64,000 nt of DNA from an uncultured Pelagibacteraceae bacterium (GTDB taxonomy: Bacteria; Pseudomonadota; Alphaproteobacteria; Pelagibacterales; Pelagibacteraceae): NCBI GenBank assembly GCA_902617975.1, contig CACMYV010000005.1, forward strand, positions 1 to 64,000. Reading direction: 5' to 3'. The notes under the pieces were generated by a model. The model did no database searches, had not been told where the DNA came from, and was given only the letters and a program-made list of their open reading frames with translations. Shown one piece after another: positions 54,242 to 63,990 of the stretch. Positions within the stretch are counted from its first letter, which is position 1, and every line of letters starts with the position of its first letter. Made by a program: the position numbers and the translations under genes.

Positions 54242-54844
54242 ATGTTAAAAAAAAAAAATAAAGAAATTGTAGTAGGGTCAAATAATGACGGAAAAATAAA
54301 AGAAATTAAAGATTTGCTGCCTAAATATTACACTGTTACCTCTCCAAAAGACTATGGGCTCAAAAGCCCTAAAGAGAACGGAAATACTTTTCTAAAAAAT
54401 TCTTTAATCAAAGCGAAACATTTTTCAAAAAAAACAAAAAAAATTTGTATCGCAGATGACTCAGGGCTTGAAATCGACTTACTAAATAATCAACCGGGCA
54501 TTTTTTCAGCAAGATGGGGTGGAAAAAAGGGTGATTTTAATTTGGCAATATTAAAAGTATATAAAAGGCTATCGAAGGCAGATAAAAACTGGAGGTCAAA
54601 AAAGATTAAAGCAAGATTCATTTGTGCATTAACTATTTATGGATTAAAGAAAAATCCTATCCAATCCCAAGGGATTATTAATGGTAAAATTTCAAACAAG
54701 AAAATTGGAACTAAAGGTTTTGGCTACGATCCAATTTTTATTCCTGAAAATAAAAGATTAACATTTGGTCAAATGAGTAAAAAATTAAAATTTAAAAATG
54801 ATCACAGAGCAAAAGCTTTCAAAAAAATCAAAAAATTTCTTTAA
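54242..54844 (+). CDS. rdgB: RdgB/HAM1 family non-canonical purine NTP pyrophosphatase
   Basis: Removes dITP, dXTP and ITP from the nucleotide pool. The N-terminal KEIVVGSNNDGKIKEIKDLL, the ADDSGLEIDLLNNQPGIFSARWGG block and FGYDPIFIPENKRLTFGQMS are diagnostic. The 200 residues match the family. It is divergent from grpE across 36 bp, an arrangement typical of alphaproteobacteria. It overlaps the convergent lpoA-like gene by 17 bp. Confidence 0.95.
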   Translation: MLKKKNKEIVVGSNNDGKIKEIKDLLPKYYTVTSPKDYGLKSPKENGNTFLKNSLIKAKHFSKKTKKICIADDSGLEIDLLNNQPGIFSARWGGKKGDFNLAILKVYKRLSKADKNWRSKKIKARFICALTIYGLKKNPIQSQGIINGKISNKKIGTKGFGYDPIFIPENKRLTFGQMSKKLKFKNDHRAKAFKKIKKFL

Positions 54845-55985
54845 AATTTTTATCTTTTATTTCATAAAAGTTTAATTGATGAGTTATTGTTTTTTTATTT
54901 ATTTCAAAAATACCGATTTTTCCTTTAAATTTATTTTTCTTAATAAATAAATTTTCATTAGTCTTAAAATCATTATTTATTAACAAGTAATATACAAACC
55001 CTATTAAATCGTAACTTAAAAAAGAAATTTGATTTGGATTATTTTTGAAGTTTTGAATGTATTCTTTTTGAAATAATTCAAAATTATCTTTATTTATCGA
55101 TGGGAAATATATTGGATGTAATGAAGTTTCCCTTAAAAGACTTTCATCAAACCATTGGTTCAATGTGATGTATTTAATTCTTTCTGAAGACACATCGGTA
55201 TATAATAATGATGTAGCAACACTTTTTAGACTTTCACTAAAATCAGCAATTATTACTGAATCAAAATTAATGAAACCTAAAGTATCCTTTTTTTTTAACT
55301 CATCTACTTTCTTCTTTTTATTGAATGTATTTGAATTTTCTATTCTTTTAATTTCGTTTTTTAAATTTTGTTTTCGTTGTTGATATCTTGTTAAATCTTC
55401 TATTTGCTTTGTTAGCAATGTTGGGTCTTTGCTATAAATAAATTTTTCTTTTAATATTAAATTAGATTTTGCAATAGCTTCTTCAATTTCTCTTTTATAG
55501 TTAGTTTCAGGAATCAAAAATATTGTATTTTTTAAATTATTTTCACTTAAATATTTTTTAATTGTATTTATTTGCGATATTGCATTTACTCCTGCTGAAA
55601 TTACGTTTTTTGGATTATTTCTAATTTTGTTTGTAAAAGATAAGAATGTGACTTCATTTAATTCATCTAGATATTTATTACTTTCATTAAATACTGGTCC
55701 AATAATTATATTTACACCATTATTGTAGAGTTCATTTGATACTCTTAGTGCATCAATTGGGTTTGCCTTTGTATCTTTGGGTATTACTGTTATTCTATTA
55801 TCATTAATTTTATTTAACGCCATCCTTGTCGAGTTAAGAATTGAATTACCAATATATGAATATTCGCCTGATAAAGGTACAATTAAACCTATTTTAATTT
55901 TCTCATCTGAAATTGCTTTAAGATGTGAGAAAAGGATTATAAGTAAAACTTCTAAAATTATGATATATAATTTTCTCATTGTCAT
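54828..55985 (-). CDS. LpoA-like penicillin-binding protein activator (periplasmic binding fold)
   Basis: A 385-residue exported protein. After a hydrophobic signal segment (about 5-26), the chain DEKIKIGLIVPLSGEYSYIGNSILN is the start of a type I periplasmic ligand-binding domain, continuing with VNIIIGPVFNES. There is no lipobox Cys, unlike E. coli LpoA, and no N-terminal TPR-like domain. LpoA relatives activate PBP1A; the call rests on the fold and on the position beside rsmI and dolP (as yraM in E. coli). A generic amino-acid binding protein is the main alternative. Only 3 bp separate it from the divergent rsmI. Confidence 0.72.
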   Translation of the reverse strand: MTMRKLYIIILEVLLIILFSHLKAISDEKIKIGLIVPLSGEYSYIGNSILNSTRMALNKINDNRITVIPKDTKANPIDALRVSNELYNNGVNIIIGPVFNESNKYLDELNEVTFLSFTNKIRNNPKNVISAGVNAISQINTIKKYLSENNLKNTIFLIPETNYKREIEEAIAKSNLILKEKFIYSKDPTLLTKQIEDLTRYQQRKQNLKNEIKRIENSNTFNKKKKVDELKKKDTLGFINFDSVIIADFSESLKSVATSLLYTDVSSERIKYITLNQWFDESLLRETSLHPIYFPSINKDNFELFQKEYIQNFKNNPNQISFLSYDLIGFVYYLLINNDFKTNENLFIKKNKFKGKIGIFEINKKTITHQLNFYEIKDKNFKEIF

Positions 55986-55988
55986 TAA

Positions 55989-56846
55989 ATGTATAATTTT
56001 GAATTAAATGATAGTTTAAAACCTGGGCTATATTGTGTTTCTACTCCAATAGGAAATTTAGGTGATATTACTTTTAGGGCTGTATACATACTTAATAAAT
56101 CTGACTTGATTTTGTCAGAAGACACGAGAGTTTCAGGTAAACTATTATCTAGGTTCAATATAAATACAAAATTATTATCTAATCATAAATTCAATGAAAA
56201 AAAAAACATCAAAAATGTATTAAATTTACTAAAAAAAAATAAAATAATTTCTATAATTTCAGATGCGGGTACTCCAACAATTTCTGATCCGGGTGGAATT
56301 TTAATTAAAGAATGCATCAAAAATAAAATTAATATATTCCCAGTTCCAGGATCCTCTGCTGTTGCTGCAGCTGTTTCTATAAGTGGCTTTTCAAACAATT
56401 TCTTTTTTTGTGGTTTTTTGCCAGATAAAAAATTACAAATTGATCGACTTTTTCAAAAGATTTTTAATTTAAATTACTCAATTGTTTTCTTTATTTCACC
56501 CAAGAAAATAAAAAAAATAACAGATAAAATCCAAAAATATTTTAATGATAGAGATATTTTGATTACTAGAGAAATGACAAAATTCCATGAAGAATATATT
56601 AGAGATAAGGTTAAAAATCTTAGTAATATTAACATATCAGAAAAAGGTGAGATTACTGTAGTTATATCAGAAAATTCAAATTTAGAAAATAGGTTACAAG
56701 TAATTGAAGAATCAGTTAAAAAAAAAATTATCAGACTTTTAAAAAAAATGTCAATTAAAGATATTACATCAAAAATTAGTACGGAGTATAATATATCAAA
56801 AAAAATTGTTTATGATTATTGTTTAAAGAAAAAAAATGAAATTTAG
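55989..56846 (+). CDS. rsmI: 16S rRNA (cytidine-1402-2'-O)-methyltransferase RsmI
   Basis: 2'-O-methylates C1402 of 16S rRNA, using SAM. The tetrapyrrole-methylase fold shows VSTPIGNLGDITFRA near 17-31, EDTRVSGKLLSRF near 46-58, SDAGTPTISDPGG near 91-103 and FPVPGSSAVAAA near 116-127. The 285 residues match the family. It overlaps the dolP-like gene by 11 bp and lies back to back with the lpoA-like gene. Confidence 0.95.
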   Translation: MYNFELNDSLKPGLYCVSTPIGNLGDITFRAVYILNKSDLILSEDTRVSGKLLSRFNINTKLLSNHKFNEKKNIKNVLNLLKKNKIISIISDAGTPTISDPGGILIKECIKNKINIFPVPGSSAVAAAVSISGFSNNFFFCGFLPDKKLQIDRLFQKIFNLNYSIVFFISPKKIKKITDKIQKYFNDRDILITREMTKFHEEYIRDKVKNLSNINISEKGEITVVISENSNLENRLQVIEESVKKKIIRLLKKMSIKDITSKISTEYNISKKIVYDYCLKKKNEI

Positions 56847-57429
56847 AAATTTAATATTAATTATAATTTTTTTTTTAATTTCAGGATGTGTTGGTTATTC
56901 ATCAACGGGAGTTTTGGGTACAGGAGTTTCAGTTGCTATGGACCCAAGAACTATTGGGACACAAATAGATGACTCTATAATGCAAAAAAATTTGAGGGCA
57001 AAATTAATATTAATTGATCGTAGTTATTTATTAAAAGTAAAGACCAAAGTTTTGGATGGTCGAATTTTTATAACAGGTAAAGTGGACACTGTAGAAGAAA
57101 AACTAAAAATCACAAAATTAGGCTGGGAAATAAAAGGAGCAAGATCAGTTAAAAACGATTTAAAAATTAAAGAAGAGTTTAATTTCAAACAAACCGCAAA
57201 AGATGTACTTATAACTTCTCAATTAAGAACTGCTCTTATAACAAATAAAAAAATTAAGTCTGCAAACTATGATATCGATACTTATAAGAAAATTATTTAC
57301 ATTTATGGGATATCCCAAAATGAGGAAGAAAGAGCTGAGGTTATAAACGAAGCTAAGCAAGTTCTTGATGTTGAAGATGTTGTTACGAGCATTTTTTTAG
57401 TAGAGGACCTTAGAGTAGTAAAAAATTAA
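56836..57429 (+). CDS. BON domain lipoprotein (DolP/YraP-like)
   Basis: A 197-residue predicted outer-membrane lipoprotein: signal peptide ending FLISGC with the lipidated Cys at 18, then a Gly/Ser-rich segment (VGYSSTGVLGTGVSVAMD). Two BON-like domains follow (about 52-118 and 124-192, with KTKVLDGRIFITGKVDTVEEK and DIDTYKKIIYIYGISQNEEE). DolP in E. coli supports the BAM complex and envelope integrity. The order rsmI-dolP beside lpoA matches the E. coli yraLMNP region. The end overlaps maeB by 4 bp. Confidence 0.88.
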   Translation: MKFRNLILIIIFFLISGCVGYSSTGVLGTGVSVAMDPRTIGTQIDDSIMQKNLRAKLILIDRSYLLKVKTKVLDGRIFITGKVDTVEEKLKITKLGWEIKGARSVKNDLKIKEEFNFKQTAKDVLITSQLRTALITNKKIKSANYDIDTYKKIIYIYGISQNEEERAEVINEAKQVLDVEDVVTSIFLVEDLRVVKN

Positions 57430-59714
57430 TTTGGTTTTTTATAATTGATTACACCTGCCGAATATGCTGCAACAGATGCTAAATTTAATATGTCAGATGT
57501 CGATGATCTTAAGGGTGCAATTTCAATTGCCTGACCTAAACCGATTAATAGTGGTCCAATAACTTTAGCGCCACCTAATGTTTTCATTATTTTATAAGTT
57601 ATAGCAGCGCTATGTTGTCCAGGCATAATTAATATATTTGCATTACCAACAATCTCAGAGAATGGATAAAGGTCTTTATATTCATCACTTAAAGCTACAT
57701 CAGGCTGCATGTCTCCATCAAACTTAAAGTTAACATTTTTATTTTTTAAAATTTCTACAGCATCTCTTATATGTTTAGTTCTAGCTGTAATTGGTTGGCC
57801 AAAGGTTGAGTGAGAAAGAAAAGCAACTTTTGGTTCAAAACCGAATAATTTTGCTACTCTAGATGCAGAAATAGCTATTTCAGAAAGTTGTTCAGATGTT
57901 GGATATTCATGAACACTGGTATCTGCAATAAAAACTGTTTTTCCCTTATTTACAATCATGTTCAATCCAAACATAATTTCTCCCGGTCTAGCATCTATGA
58001 CTTTTTTTACTTTATCGAGAGATTGTCCATACCTTCTTGAATTTCCAGTTACCATTGCATCAGCATCACCACATGCAACCATGCAAGAACCCCATATAAC
58101 TCTGTCATTTCTTACCATTTTATCACAATCTCTTTCAAGCAATCCCTCTGTTCTTTGAAGTTTTTTAAATAAGTAATTCACATATTTTTTTCGTTTGTCG
58201 CTCAAAGTAGAATTCACAATTTGAATATCAAAGTTTTCTCCGTAACCAATCTCTCTAAGTTTTTCTTTAACCACTTTTTCTTTAGCAACCAAAATAGGCG
58301 TACCTAATCCACTATTTTTAAATGCTATAGCTGCTTTCAAGGTATTTTCATCTTCACCATCAGCAAATACAACTTTTTTGTTCGTTTTTTTAATTTGATT
58401 ATTTATTCCCTGCATAATTGTTACAGATGGATCAAGCCTTTGTTTTAGCTGTTCAGAATATTGATCAAAATTTTCTATTTTTTTTCTTGCAACACCAGAT
58501 TTTATAGCAGCTTTTGCTACAGCAACTGGTATTACGCTTATTAACCGTGGGTCAAAAGTAGATGGAATGATATATTCTTTACCATAATTAGGTCTTTCAC
58601 CACCCATTGCAGCTGCGACCTCATCAGGCACAAATTCTCTTGCAAGTGAGGCGATAGCATTAGCTGCCGCAACTTTCATTTCTTCATTAATAGTTTTTGC
58701 TCTAACATCTAATGCTCCCCTAAATATGTAAGGAAACCCAATTAAATTATTTACTTGATTTGGATAATCTGATCTACCTGTTGCTATAATTGCATCATTT
58801 CTCACTTCTTCTATATCTTCTGGTTTAATTTCAGGATCTGGATTTGCGCATGCAAATATAATTGGATTTTTTGCCATTTTTTTAACCATACTTTTTTTTA
58901 CAACACCTGCTGCGGATAAGCCTAAAAATACATCTGCATTTTTCATCGCATCGTCTAAACTTTTATCCTTTGTTTCTACTGCAAATTCTTTTTTCCAAGA
59001 ATTAATATCTTTTCTATTTTTGTTTATTACGCCCTTTGTATCTAACATTTTAATATTATTTTTTGGAATACCAGTGCTTCTAAATAATTTTGCGCATGCC
59101 ATAGCTGCGGCACCTGCACCATTGATCACTATTTTAATTTTTTTTAAGTTTTTTTTTGCTATATCAACTGCATTGATTAGTGCGGCTGTTGTAATGATTG
59201 CAGTTCCATGCTGATCGTCATGAAATACAGGAATATCTAGAATTTTTTTTAATTCTTCTTCAATTATAAAACAGTTTGGAGCCGCAATGTCTTCAAGATT
59301 TATACCACCAAAACTTTTTGCTATATGCTTTATTGAATTAATTATTTCTTTTGTATCTTCTGTGTCTATTTCTAAATCAATCGAATCAATATCTGCAAAT
59401 CTTTTAAATAGAACGGCTTTTCCTTCCATCACTGGCTTTGATGCTATCGCGCCCAAATTTCCTAGCCCTAATATTGCTGATCCATTACTAATTACTGCAA
59501 CTAGATTTCCTTTAGTAGTATATTCATATGCCAACTCAGGATTATCGGCTATTGCTTTTACAGGAGCCGCAACACCAGGAGAATAAGCTAACGCTAGATC
59601 TCTTTTTGTAGTTACGGGCTTAGATGAAACAATCTCTATTTTGCCAGATTTATCATTAGTATGAAAATCTAAAGCTTCTTTATCAGAATAATGTTCAATT
59701 TTGTTTTTTTTCAT
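57426..59714 (-). CDS. maeB: NADP-dependent malic enzyme with C-terminal phosphotransacetylase-like domain
   Basis: Oxidative decarboxylation of malate to pyruvate, giving NADPH. Residues 1-430 are the malic enzyme: LALAYSPGVAAPVKAIADNP near 42-61, FHDDQHGTAIITTAAL near 160-175, and the cofactor loop INGAGAAAMACAKLF. The remaining 330 residues form a Pta-like regulatory domain (GQHSAAITYKIMKTLGG near the end) that binds acetyl-CoA in related enzymes. The 762 residues are typical of MaeB. It stands alone, divergent from murJ. Confidence 0.96.
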   Translation of the reverse strand: MKKNKIEHYSDKEALDFHTNDKSGKIEIVSSKPVTTKRDLALAYSPGVAAPVKAIADNPELAYEYTTKGNLVAVISNGSAILGLGNLGAIASKPVMEGKAVLFKRFADIDSIDLEIDTEDTKEIINSIKHIAKSFGGINLEDIAAPNCFIIEEELKKILDIPVFHDDQHGTAIITTAALINAVDIAKKNLKKIKIVINGAGAAAMACAKLFRSTGIPKNNIKMLDTKGVINKNRKDINSWKKEFAVETKDKSLDDAMKNADVFLGLSAAGVVKKSMVKKMAKNPIIFACANPDPEIKPEDIEEVRNDAIIATGRSDYPNQVNNLIGFPYIFRGALDVRAKTINEEMKVAAANAIASLAREFVPDEVAAAMGGERPNYGKEYIIPSTFDPRLISVIPVAVAKAAIKSGVARKKIENFDQYSEQLKQRLDPSVTIMQGINNQIKKTNKKVVFADGEDENTLKAAIAFKNSGLGTPILVAKEKVVKEKLREIGYGENFDIQIVNSTLSDKRKKYVNYLFKKLQRTEGLLERDCDKMVRNDRVIWGSCMVACGDADAMVTGNSRRYGQSLDKVKKVIDARPGEIMFGLNMIVNKGKTVFIADTSVHEYPTSEQLSEIAISASRVAKLFGFEPKVAFLSHSTFGQPITARTKHIRDAVEILKNKNVNFKFDGDMQPDVALSDEYKDLYPFSEIVGNANILIMPGQHSAAITYKIMKTLGGAKVIGPLLIGLGQAIEIAPLRSSTSDILNLASVAAYSAGVINYKKPN

Positions 59715-59758
59715 TATTTGTTTAGATATACAAAAGGATTAAGTTAGTAATATGATTT

Positions 59759-61285
59759 ATGAATTTAATTAAGTCAACAGGCACATTTAGTCTGTTTGTT
59801 ATACTAAGCAGAATATTAGGATACATTAGAGATTTTTTTATAGCTATTTATCTTGGTTCGGGACCAATTGCTGATGTATTTTTCGTAGCATTTAGAATAC
59901 CGAACACTTTTAGAAGATTGTTTGCAGAAGGTACTTTTAATGCAGCATTTGTTCCATCTTACACATCAGAACTTTTGTCTAGTAAAAAAAATGCACAAAA
60001 GTTTGCAAACTCAGTATTTAATTTATTGGTCCTAGCACTTTTAAGCCTAACAATACTTATCGAGATTTTTATGCCAAGCTTTATAAAATTGATCGCTCCT
60101 GGCTTCTCAGACATAGATGAAAAGTTTAAGTTAGCAGTTGATTTAACAAGAATTACTTTTCCATTCTTACTTTTTATAAGTTTAGCCTCTTTTTTTTCAG
60201 CAATTTTAAATTCTCACAACAAATTTGCCGCTGCAGCCGCAGCCCCACTTTTTTTAAATATAATATTAATAATATGTTTCTTTTTTATAAAAAACGATAC
60301 TGATTTAGTTTACTATCTAAGTTATGCAGTAACATTTGCGGGAATTATACAATTTATATTTTTAATTATTTTTACTAGAAAATATTTTTGTCCAAATTTT
60401 AAACTCAATTTTCAAATAGATAATAAAATAAAATTTTTTTTTAAAAAACTCTTGCCGAGTATATTTTCGTCTGGCGTTACTCAAATTAACATATTAGTTG
60501 GTACAATAATTGCCTCTTTCCAGGCAAGTGCTGTTTCATATTTGTATTATGCAGATAGAATATACCAGATAAACTTAGCAATAGCAGGAATTGCAATCGG
60601 TATAATTATTTTACCCAACCTGAGTAGATATGTTAAGATTAAAAACAAAATAAAATTGGAAATTTTACAAAATAAGTCTTTGGAGTTGAGTTTATTTTTA
60701 AGTCTTCCAGCTACCTTAGCATTAATTATTGCTTCTGAAGAAATTGTTTCTGCACTTTTTGGTTATGGATCTTTTAATGAAGAAAGTGTTAAAAATTCAG
60801 CTCTTGCACTATTTTATTTTGCATTAGGTCTACCTGCATTCTCAATGATAAAAATATTTTCAAGTTTTATATTTGCCAGAAATGATACAAAAACACCCTT
60901 TTACTTTTCATTGATTTCTGTAATTTCGAATATTGTTATTAGTGTATCTTTGTTTAGTAAAATAGGTTTTATTATAATTCCTATAGCAACAACTATTTCT
61001 TCGTGGTTGAATGGTTTCTTACTAATGGTATTTGCTCTAAATAAAAATTATTTTAATTTCAAAAACTCGTTTTTTATACAACTTCTTAAAATATCAATTT
61101 CAAATTTAATTTGTTTGGGATTATTTAAAATATTAATAAATTATTTTGGCAATTATTTTATATTTTCAAATAGTTACAAATTTTTAGCAATTATATTATT
61201 AGTTCTTCTAACTTTTGCTTTTTATTTATTGATTTCAATACTCATTAAGGCCTTTAAAATATCTGATATTAAATTAAACTATTAA
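59759..61285 (+). CDS. murJ: Lipid II flippase MurJ
   Basis: Flips lipid II across the inner membrane for peptidoglycan synthesis. The 508-residue protein has about 13-14 hydrophobic helices. The N-terminal STGTFSLFVILSRILGYIRD, FFVAFRIPNTFRRLFAEGTFNAAFVPSY and the IAIGIIILPNLSRYV region are classic MurJ/MviN. It precedes trpS by 3 bp, an order also seen in other alphaproteobacteria. Confidence 0.97.
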   Translation: MNLIKSTGTFSLFVILSRILGYIRDFFIAIYLGSGPIADVFFVAFRIPNTFRRLFAEGTFNAAFVPSYTSELLSSKKNAQKFANSVFNLLVLALLSLTILIEIFMPSFIKLIAPGFSDIDEKFKLAVDLTRITFPFLLFISLASFFSAILNSHNKFAAAAAAPLFLNIILIICFFFIKNDTDLVYYLSYAVTFAGIIQFIFLIIFTRKYFCPNFKLNFQIDNKIKFFFKKLLPSIFSSGVTQINILVGTIIASFQASAVSYLYYADRIYQINLAIAGIAIGIIILPNLSRYVKIKNKIKLEILQNKSLELSLFLSLPATLALIIASEEIVSALFGYGSFNEESVKNSALALFYFALGLPAFSMIKIFSSFIFARNDTKTPFYFSLISVISNIVISVSLFSKIGFIIIPIATTISSWLNGFLLMVFALNKNYFNFKNSFFIQLLKISISNLICLGLFKILINYFGNYFIFSNSYKFLAIILLVLLTFAFYLLISILIKAFKISDIKLNY

Positions 61286-61288
61286 ATT

Positions 61289-62290
61289 ATGTCTAAAAAA
61301 ATTTTTTCTGGAGTTCAACCAACTGGAAATTTACATCTTGGAAATTATATAGGTGCAATAAAAAATTTTGTTGATTTACAAAACAATAAAGATAATAGCT
61401 GTATTTTTTGTGTGGTTGATCTTCATGCCATCACTGTAATGCAAGATCCGATAGCGTTAAAAAATAATATTAGAGAAACAGCAGCAACATTTATAGCAAG
61501 CGGTATTGATCCAAAAAAAAGTATAATATTCAATCAGTCTTTAGTTCCTGCACATTCTGAGGGCTCTTGGATTTTAGGATGTGTAGCCAGAATGGGATGG
61601 CTTAATAGAATGACGCAATTCAAAGAAAAAGCCGGAAAAGATAAGGAAAAAGCTAGTGTTGGTTTATACATTTATCCCATTCTAATGGCCTCTGATATTC
61701 TTTTATACGACGCTACTCATGTGCCAGTTGGAGATGATCAAAAACAACATTTAGAACTCTGTAGAGATATAGCTCAAAAATTCAATAACGAATATAAATG
61801 TCCAGATTTCTTAAGACCTCCTGAACCTCTAATCCAAAAACATTTTTCAAGAATAATGAGTTTGAAGGATGGCACAAAAAAAATGAGTAAGTCAGATATT
61901 GCTGAAGGCAGTAGGATTAATCTAACAGATAACGAGGATCAAATTATTAACAAAATAAAAAAAGCAAAAACAGATAATGATACTTTACCTGGAAAAGAAG
62001 ATGGACTTAAAGGTAGACCCGAAGCAGAAAATTTGATGGGTATTTACTCAAGCTTAAATAATCAAAATATTACTGATACATTAAATGAATTTGAGGGAAA
62101 AAATTTTTCTGATTTAAAAAATAAACTATCTGAAATAATTGTGACCAAACTGTCACCTATATCAAAAGAAATACAAAAATTGCTCTCAGACAAAAATTAT
62201 ATAGACCAAATTTTAGAGGATGGTGCAGCAAAAGCGCATGACATTTCCTTTAAAAAAGTTAAAAAGATAAAAGAAATAGTTGGTTTTTAA
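61289..62290 (+). CDS. trpS: Tryptophanyl-tRNA synthetase
   Basis: Class I synthetase for tRNA-Trp. The opening [20 protein letters not shown] carries the HIGH-like [24 protein letters not shown] near 198-213 is the KMSKS loop. [11 protein letters not shown] near 50-60 and [20 protein letters not shown] near 130 complete the pattern. The 333 residues match the family. It is 3 bp after murJ and 37 bp before the nfu-type gene. Confidence 0.97.
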   Translation: MSKKIFSGVQPTGNLHLGNYIGAIKNFVDLQNNKDNSCIFCVVDLHAITVMQDPIALKNNIRETAATFIASGIDPKKSIIFNQSLVPAHSEGSWILGCVARMGWLNRMTQFKEKAGKDKEKASVGLYIYPILMASDILLYDATHVPVGDDQKQHLELCRDIAQKFNNEYKCPDFLRPPEPLIQKHFSRIMSLKDGTKKMSKSDIAEGSRINLTDNEDQIINKIKKAKTDNDTLPGKEDGLKGRPEAENLMGIYSSLNNQNITDTLNEFEGKNFSDLKNKLSEIIVTKLSPISKEIQKLLSDKNYIDQILEDGAAKAHDISFKKVKKIKEIVGF

Positions 62291-62327
62291 CTATTTAATA
62301 ATTTGAAATAACCATTATATAAAATTC

Positions 62328-62870
62328 ATGTTTATACAAACTGAGAATACACCAAATCCAAATTCATTAAAGTTTCTTCCTGGTAGGAAGGTTTCTATGA
62401 ATGGTCCTTTAGAAATTTTAAATCAAGAAGATACAAATAATTTATTGATAAAGAACTTATTACAGATAAATGGAGTAACTGGAGTATTTTTAGGAGAAGA
62501 TTTTTTTTCTATAAATAAAGAAGAGAATAAAGAATGGGAAGATATTCAGCATATTGTTATATCTTACGTAAACGAGCATTATGCAAATGGTAATACTTGC
62601 ATTGTTGATAAAACAAGTGAAGAGGAACAAAACAAAAATTATTCAGAGATTGAAAAAAAAATAATAAGTATTCTAGACTCCAAAATAAGACCTGCTGTTG
62701 CAAGAGATGGAGGAGATATAAAGTTTCAAGAATTTAAGGATGGAAAAGTTAAAGTTTTATTAAAAGGCAGTTGTTCAGGCTGTCCATCTTCAACTCTCAC
62801 TTTAAAAAAAGGTGTAGAAAACTTGCTTTGTCATTACATTCCAGAGGTTAAAGAAGTTTTAGCTGTATAA
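62328..62870 (+). CDS. NfuA-type iron-sulfur cluster carrier (Nfu N-terminal + NifU-like domains)
   Basis: A 180-residue carrier that delivers [4Fe-4S] clusters to target enzymes. The N-terminal Nfu domain begins MFIQTENTPNPNSLKFLPG, and the C-terminal NifU-like domain contains VARDGGDIKFQEF and GSCSGCPSSTLTLKKGVENLL, with the CxxC ligands of SCSGCP. This two-domain form is the mitochondrial-type NFU1 seen in alphaproteobacteria. It is in the murJ-trpS-nfu-glucosaminidase unit. Confidence 0.93.
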   Translation: MFIQTENTPNPNSLKFLPGRKVSMNGPLEILNQEDTNNLLIKNLLQINGVTGVFLGEDFFSINKEENKEWEDIQHIVISYVNEHYANGNTCIVDKTSEEEQNKNYSEIEKKIISILDSKIRPAVARDGGDIKFQEFKDGKVKVLLKGSCSGCPSSTLTLKKGVENLLCHYIPEVKEVLAV

Positions 62871-62898
62871 TTAATTAATAATAATTATATTGAAATTA

Positions 62899-63990
62899 AT
62901 GGTTAGACGTACAAAAAATAAAATTATTAAACTTAAGCAGAAGAAAAACAATATATTAAGATTTTTGTCAATTAGTATTTTTGTAATATTCTCATTCTTT
63001 TCTTTACCAACAGTAAGCAATTATTTGGATAAAAATTTAAATTTTAAAAAATCTATAATCTCAAATGCTGGTGTAAATTTTGACCTTGAACTAGAAAAAA
63101 GAAAAAAAGCAATAGATGAAGAAACTGAAACAAAAACAAATAAACTAAGTCTAAAAAATATTTTTGCTGATATTGATTTTTTTAGTACAGATGACGAGGG
63201 ACAAAACTCAATTAGATTTGATGCAAGAACTATTGAACAACTGTTTAAAGATACAAATTATAATCTCGAAAAAGTCCGAGAAACTAAGCTAGTAAATATA
63301 GGTAACAAAATTGATCACCTTCCAAAAGAGATTAAAAGTATTGAGAGTTCAAAAAAGAGAAAGAGACTGTTTATTCAAATAGTTTTACCGTTAATCGTAG
63401 AAGAGAATGCTAAAATCCGGCTTGATAGAAAGGAATTGTTTAGAATATTGTCTAAAAATATAAATACGCAAAAAGAAAAGAACTGGTTAAAAGAAAAATT
63501 TAAACAATATGGTTTAAGAGATGGAGATTTTTATTCTCTGAAAGTTAGAATGGATGAAATACCTGTCTCTTTAGCGCTTGCACAAGCTGCAAAAGAAACT
63601 GGATGGGGTACATCGAGATTTGCTCAAGAGGGTAATGCATTATTTGGACAATGGACATGGAATGGTGAAGGAATAAGACCAGCAGGTGTAGATAAAGATG
63701 CAAAACACAAAGTTGCAAAATTTGCAGTCCTTAAAGCATCAGTTAGAGCATATCAGCGAAATTTAAATACTCATAACAGTTATATCGAATTTAGAAAAGA
63801 AAGAGCAATTCAAAGGGATAACGATGAAAAATTAGACAGTTTAAAGCTGGTAAATTATTTAGATAAATATGCAGAGACAGGGCAACAATACATTGACGTG
63901 TTAAAACAAATTATAAAGCAAAATTCTCTAACGGATTTTGATGATGTAAATGTAATGCCTACAAGCAATAAGACTAAAAAATTAATTTAA
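62899..63990 (+). CDS. Bax-like glucosaminidase domain protein
   Basis: A 363-residue predicted peptidoglycan hydrolase. A single hydrophobic anchor (about 21-40, FLSISIFVIFSFFSLP) follows a basic N-terminus, then a linker and a glucosaminidase-type (GH73-like) domain: VSLALAQAAKETGWGTSRFA (catalytic Glu in KETGWG), GNALFGQWTW, FAVLKASVRAYQRNLNTH and YAETGQQYIDVLKQII. E. coli Bax has the same architecture. I prefer the ATG at 62899 to a TTG three codons upstream. Ten bases remain to the window end. Confidence 0.88.
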   Translation: MVRRTKNKIIKLKQKKNNILRFLSISIFVIFSFFSLPTVSNYLDKNLNFKKSIISNAGVNFDLELEKRKKAIDEETETKTNKLSLKNIFADIDFFSTDDEGQNSIRFDARTIEQLFKDTNYNLEKVRETKLVNIGNKIDHLPKEIKSIESSKKRKRLFIQIVLPLIVEENAKIRLDRKELFRILSKNINTQKEKNWLKEKFKQYGLRDGDFYSLKVRMDEIPVSLALAQAAKETGWGTSRFAQEGNALFGQWTWNGEGIRPAGVDKDAKHKVAKFAVLKASVRAYQRNLNTHNSYIEFRKERAIQRDNDEKLDSLKLVNYLDKYAETGQQYIDVLKQIIKQNSLTDFDDVNVMPTSNKTKKLI

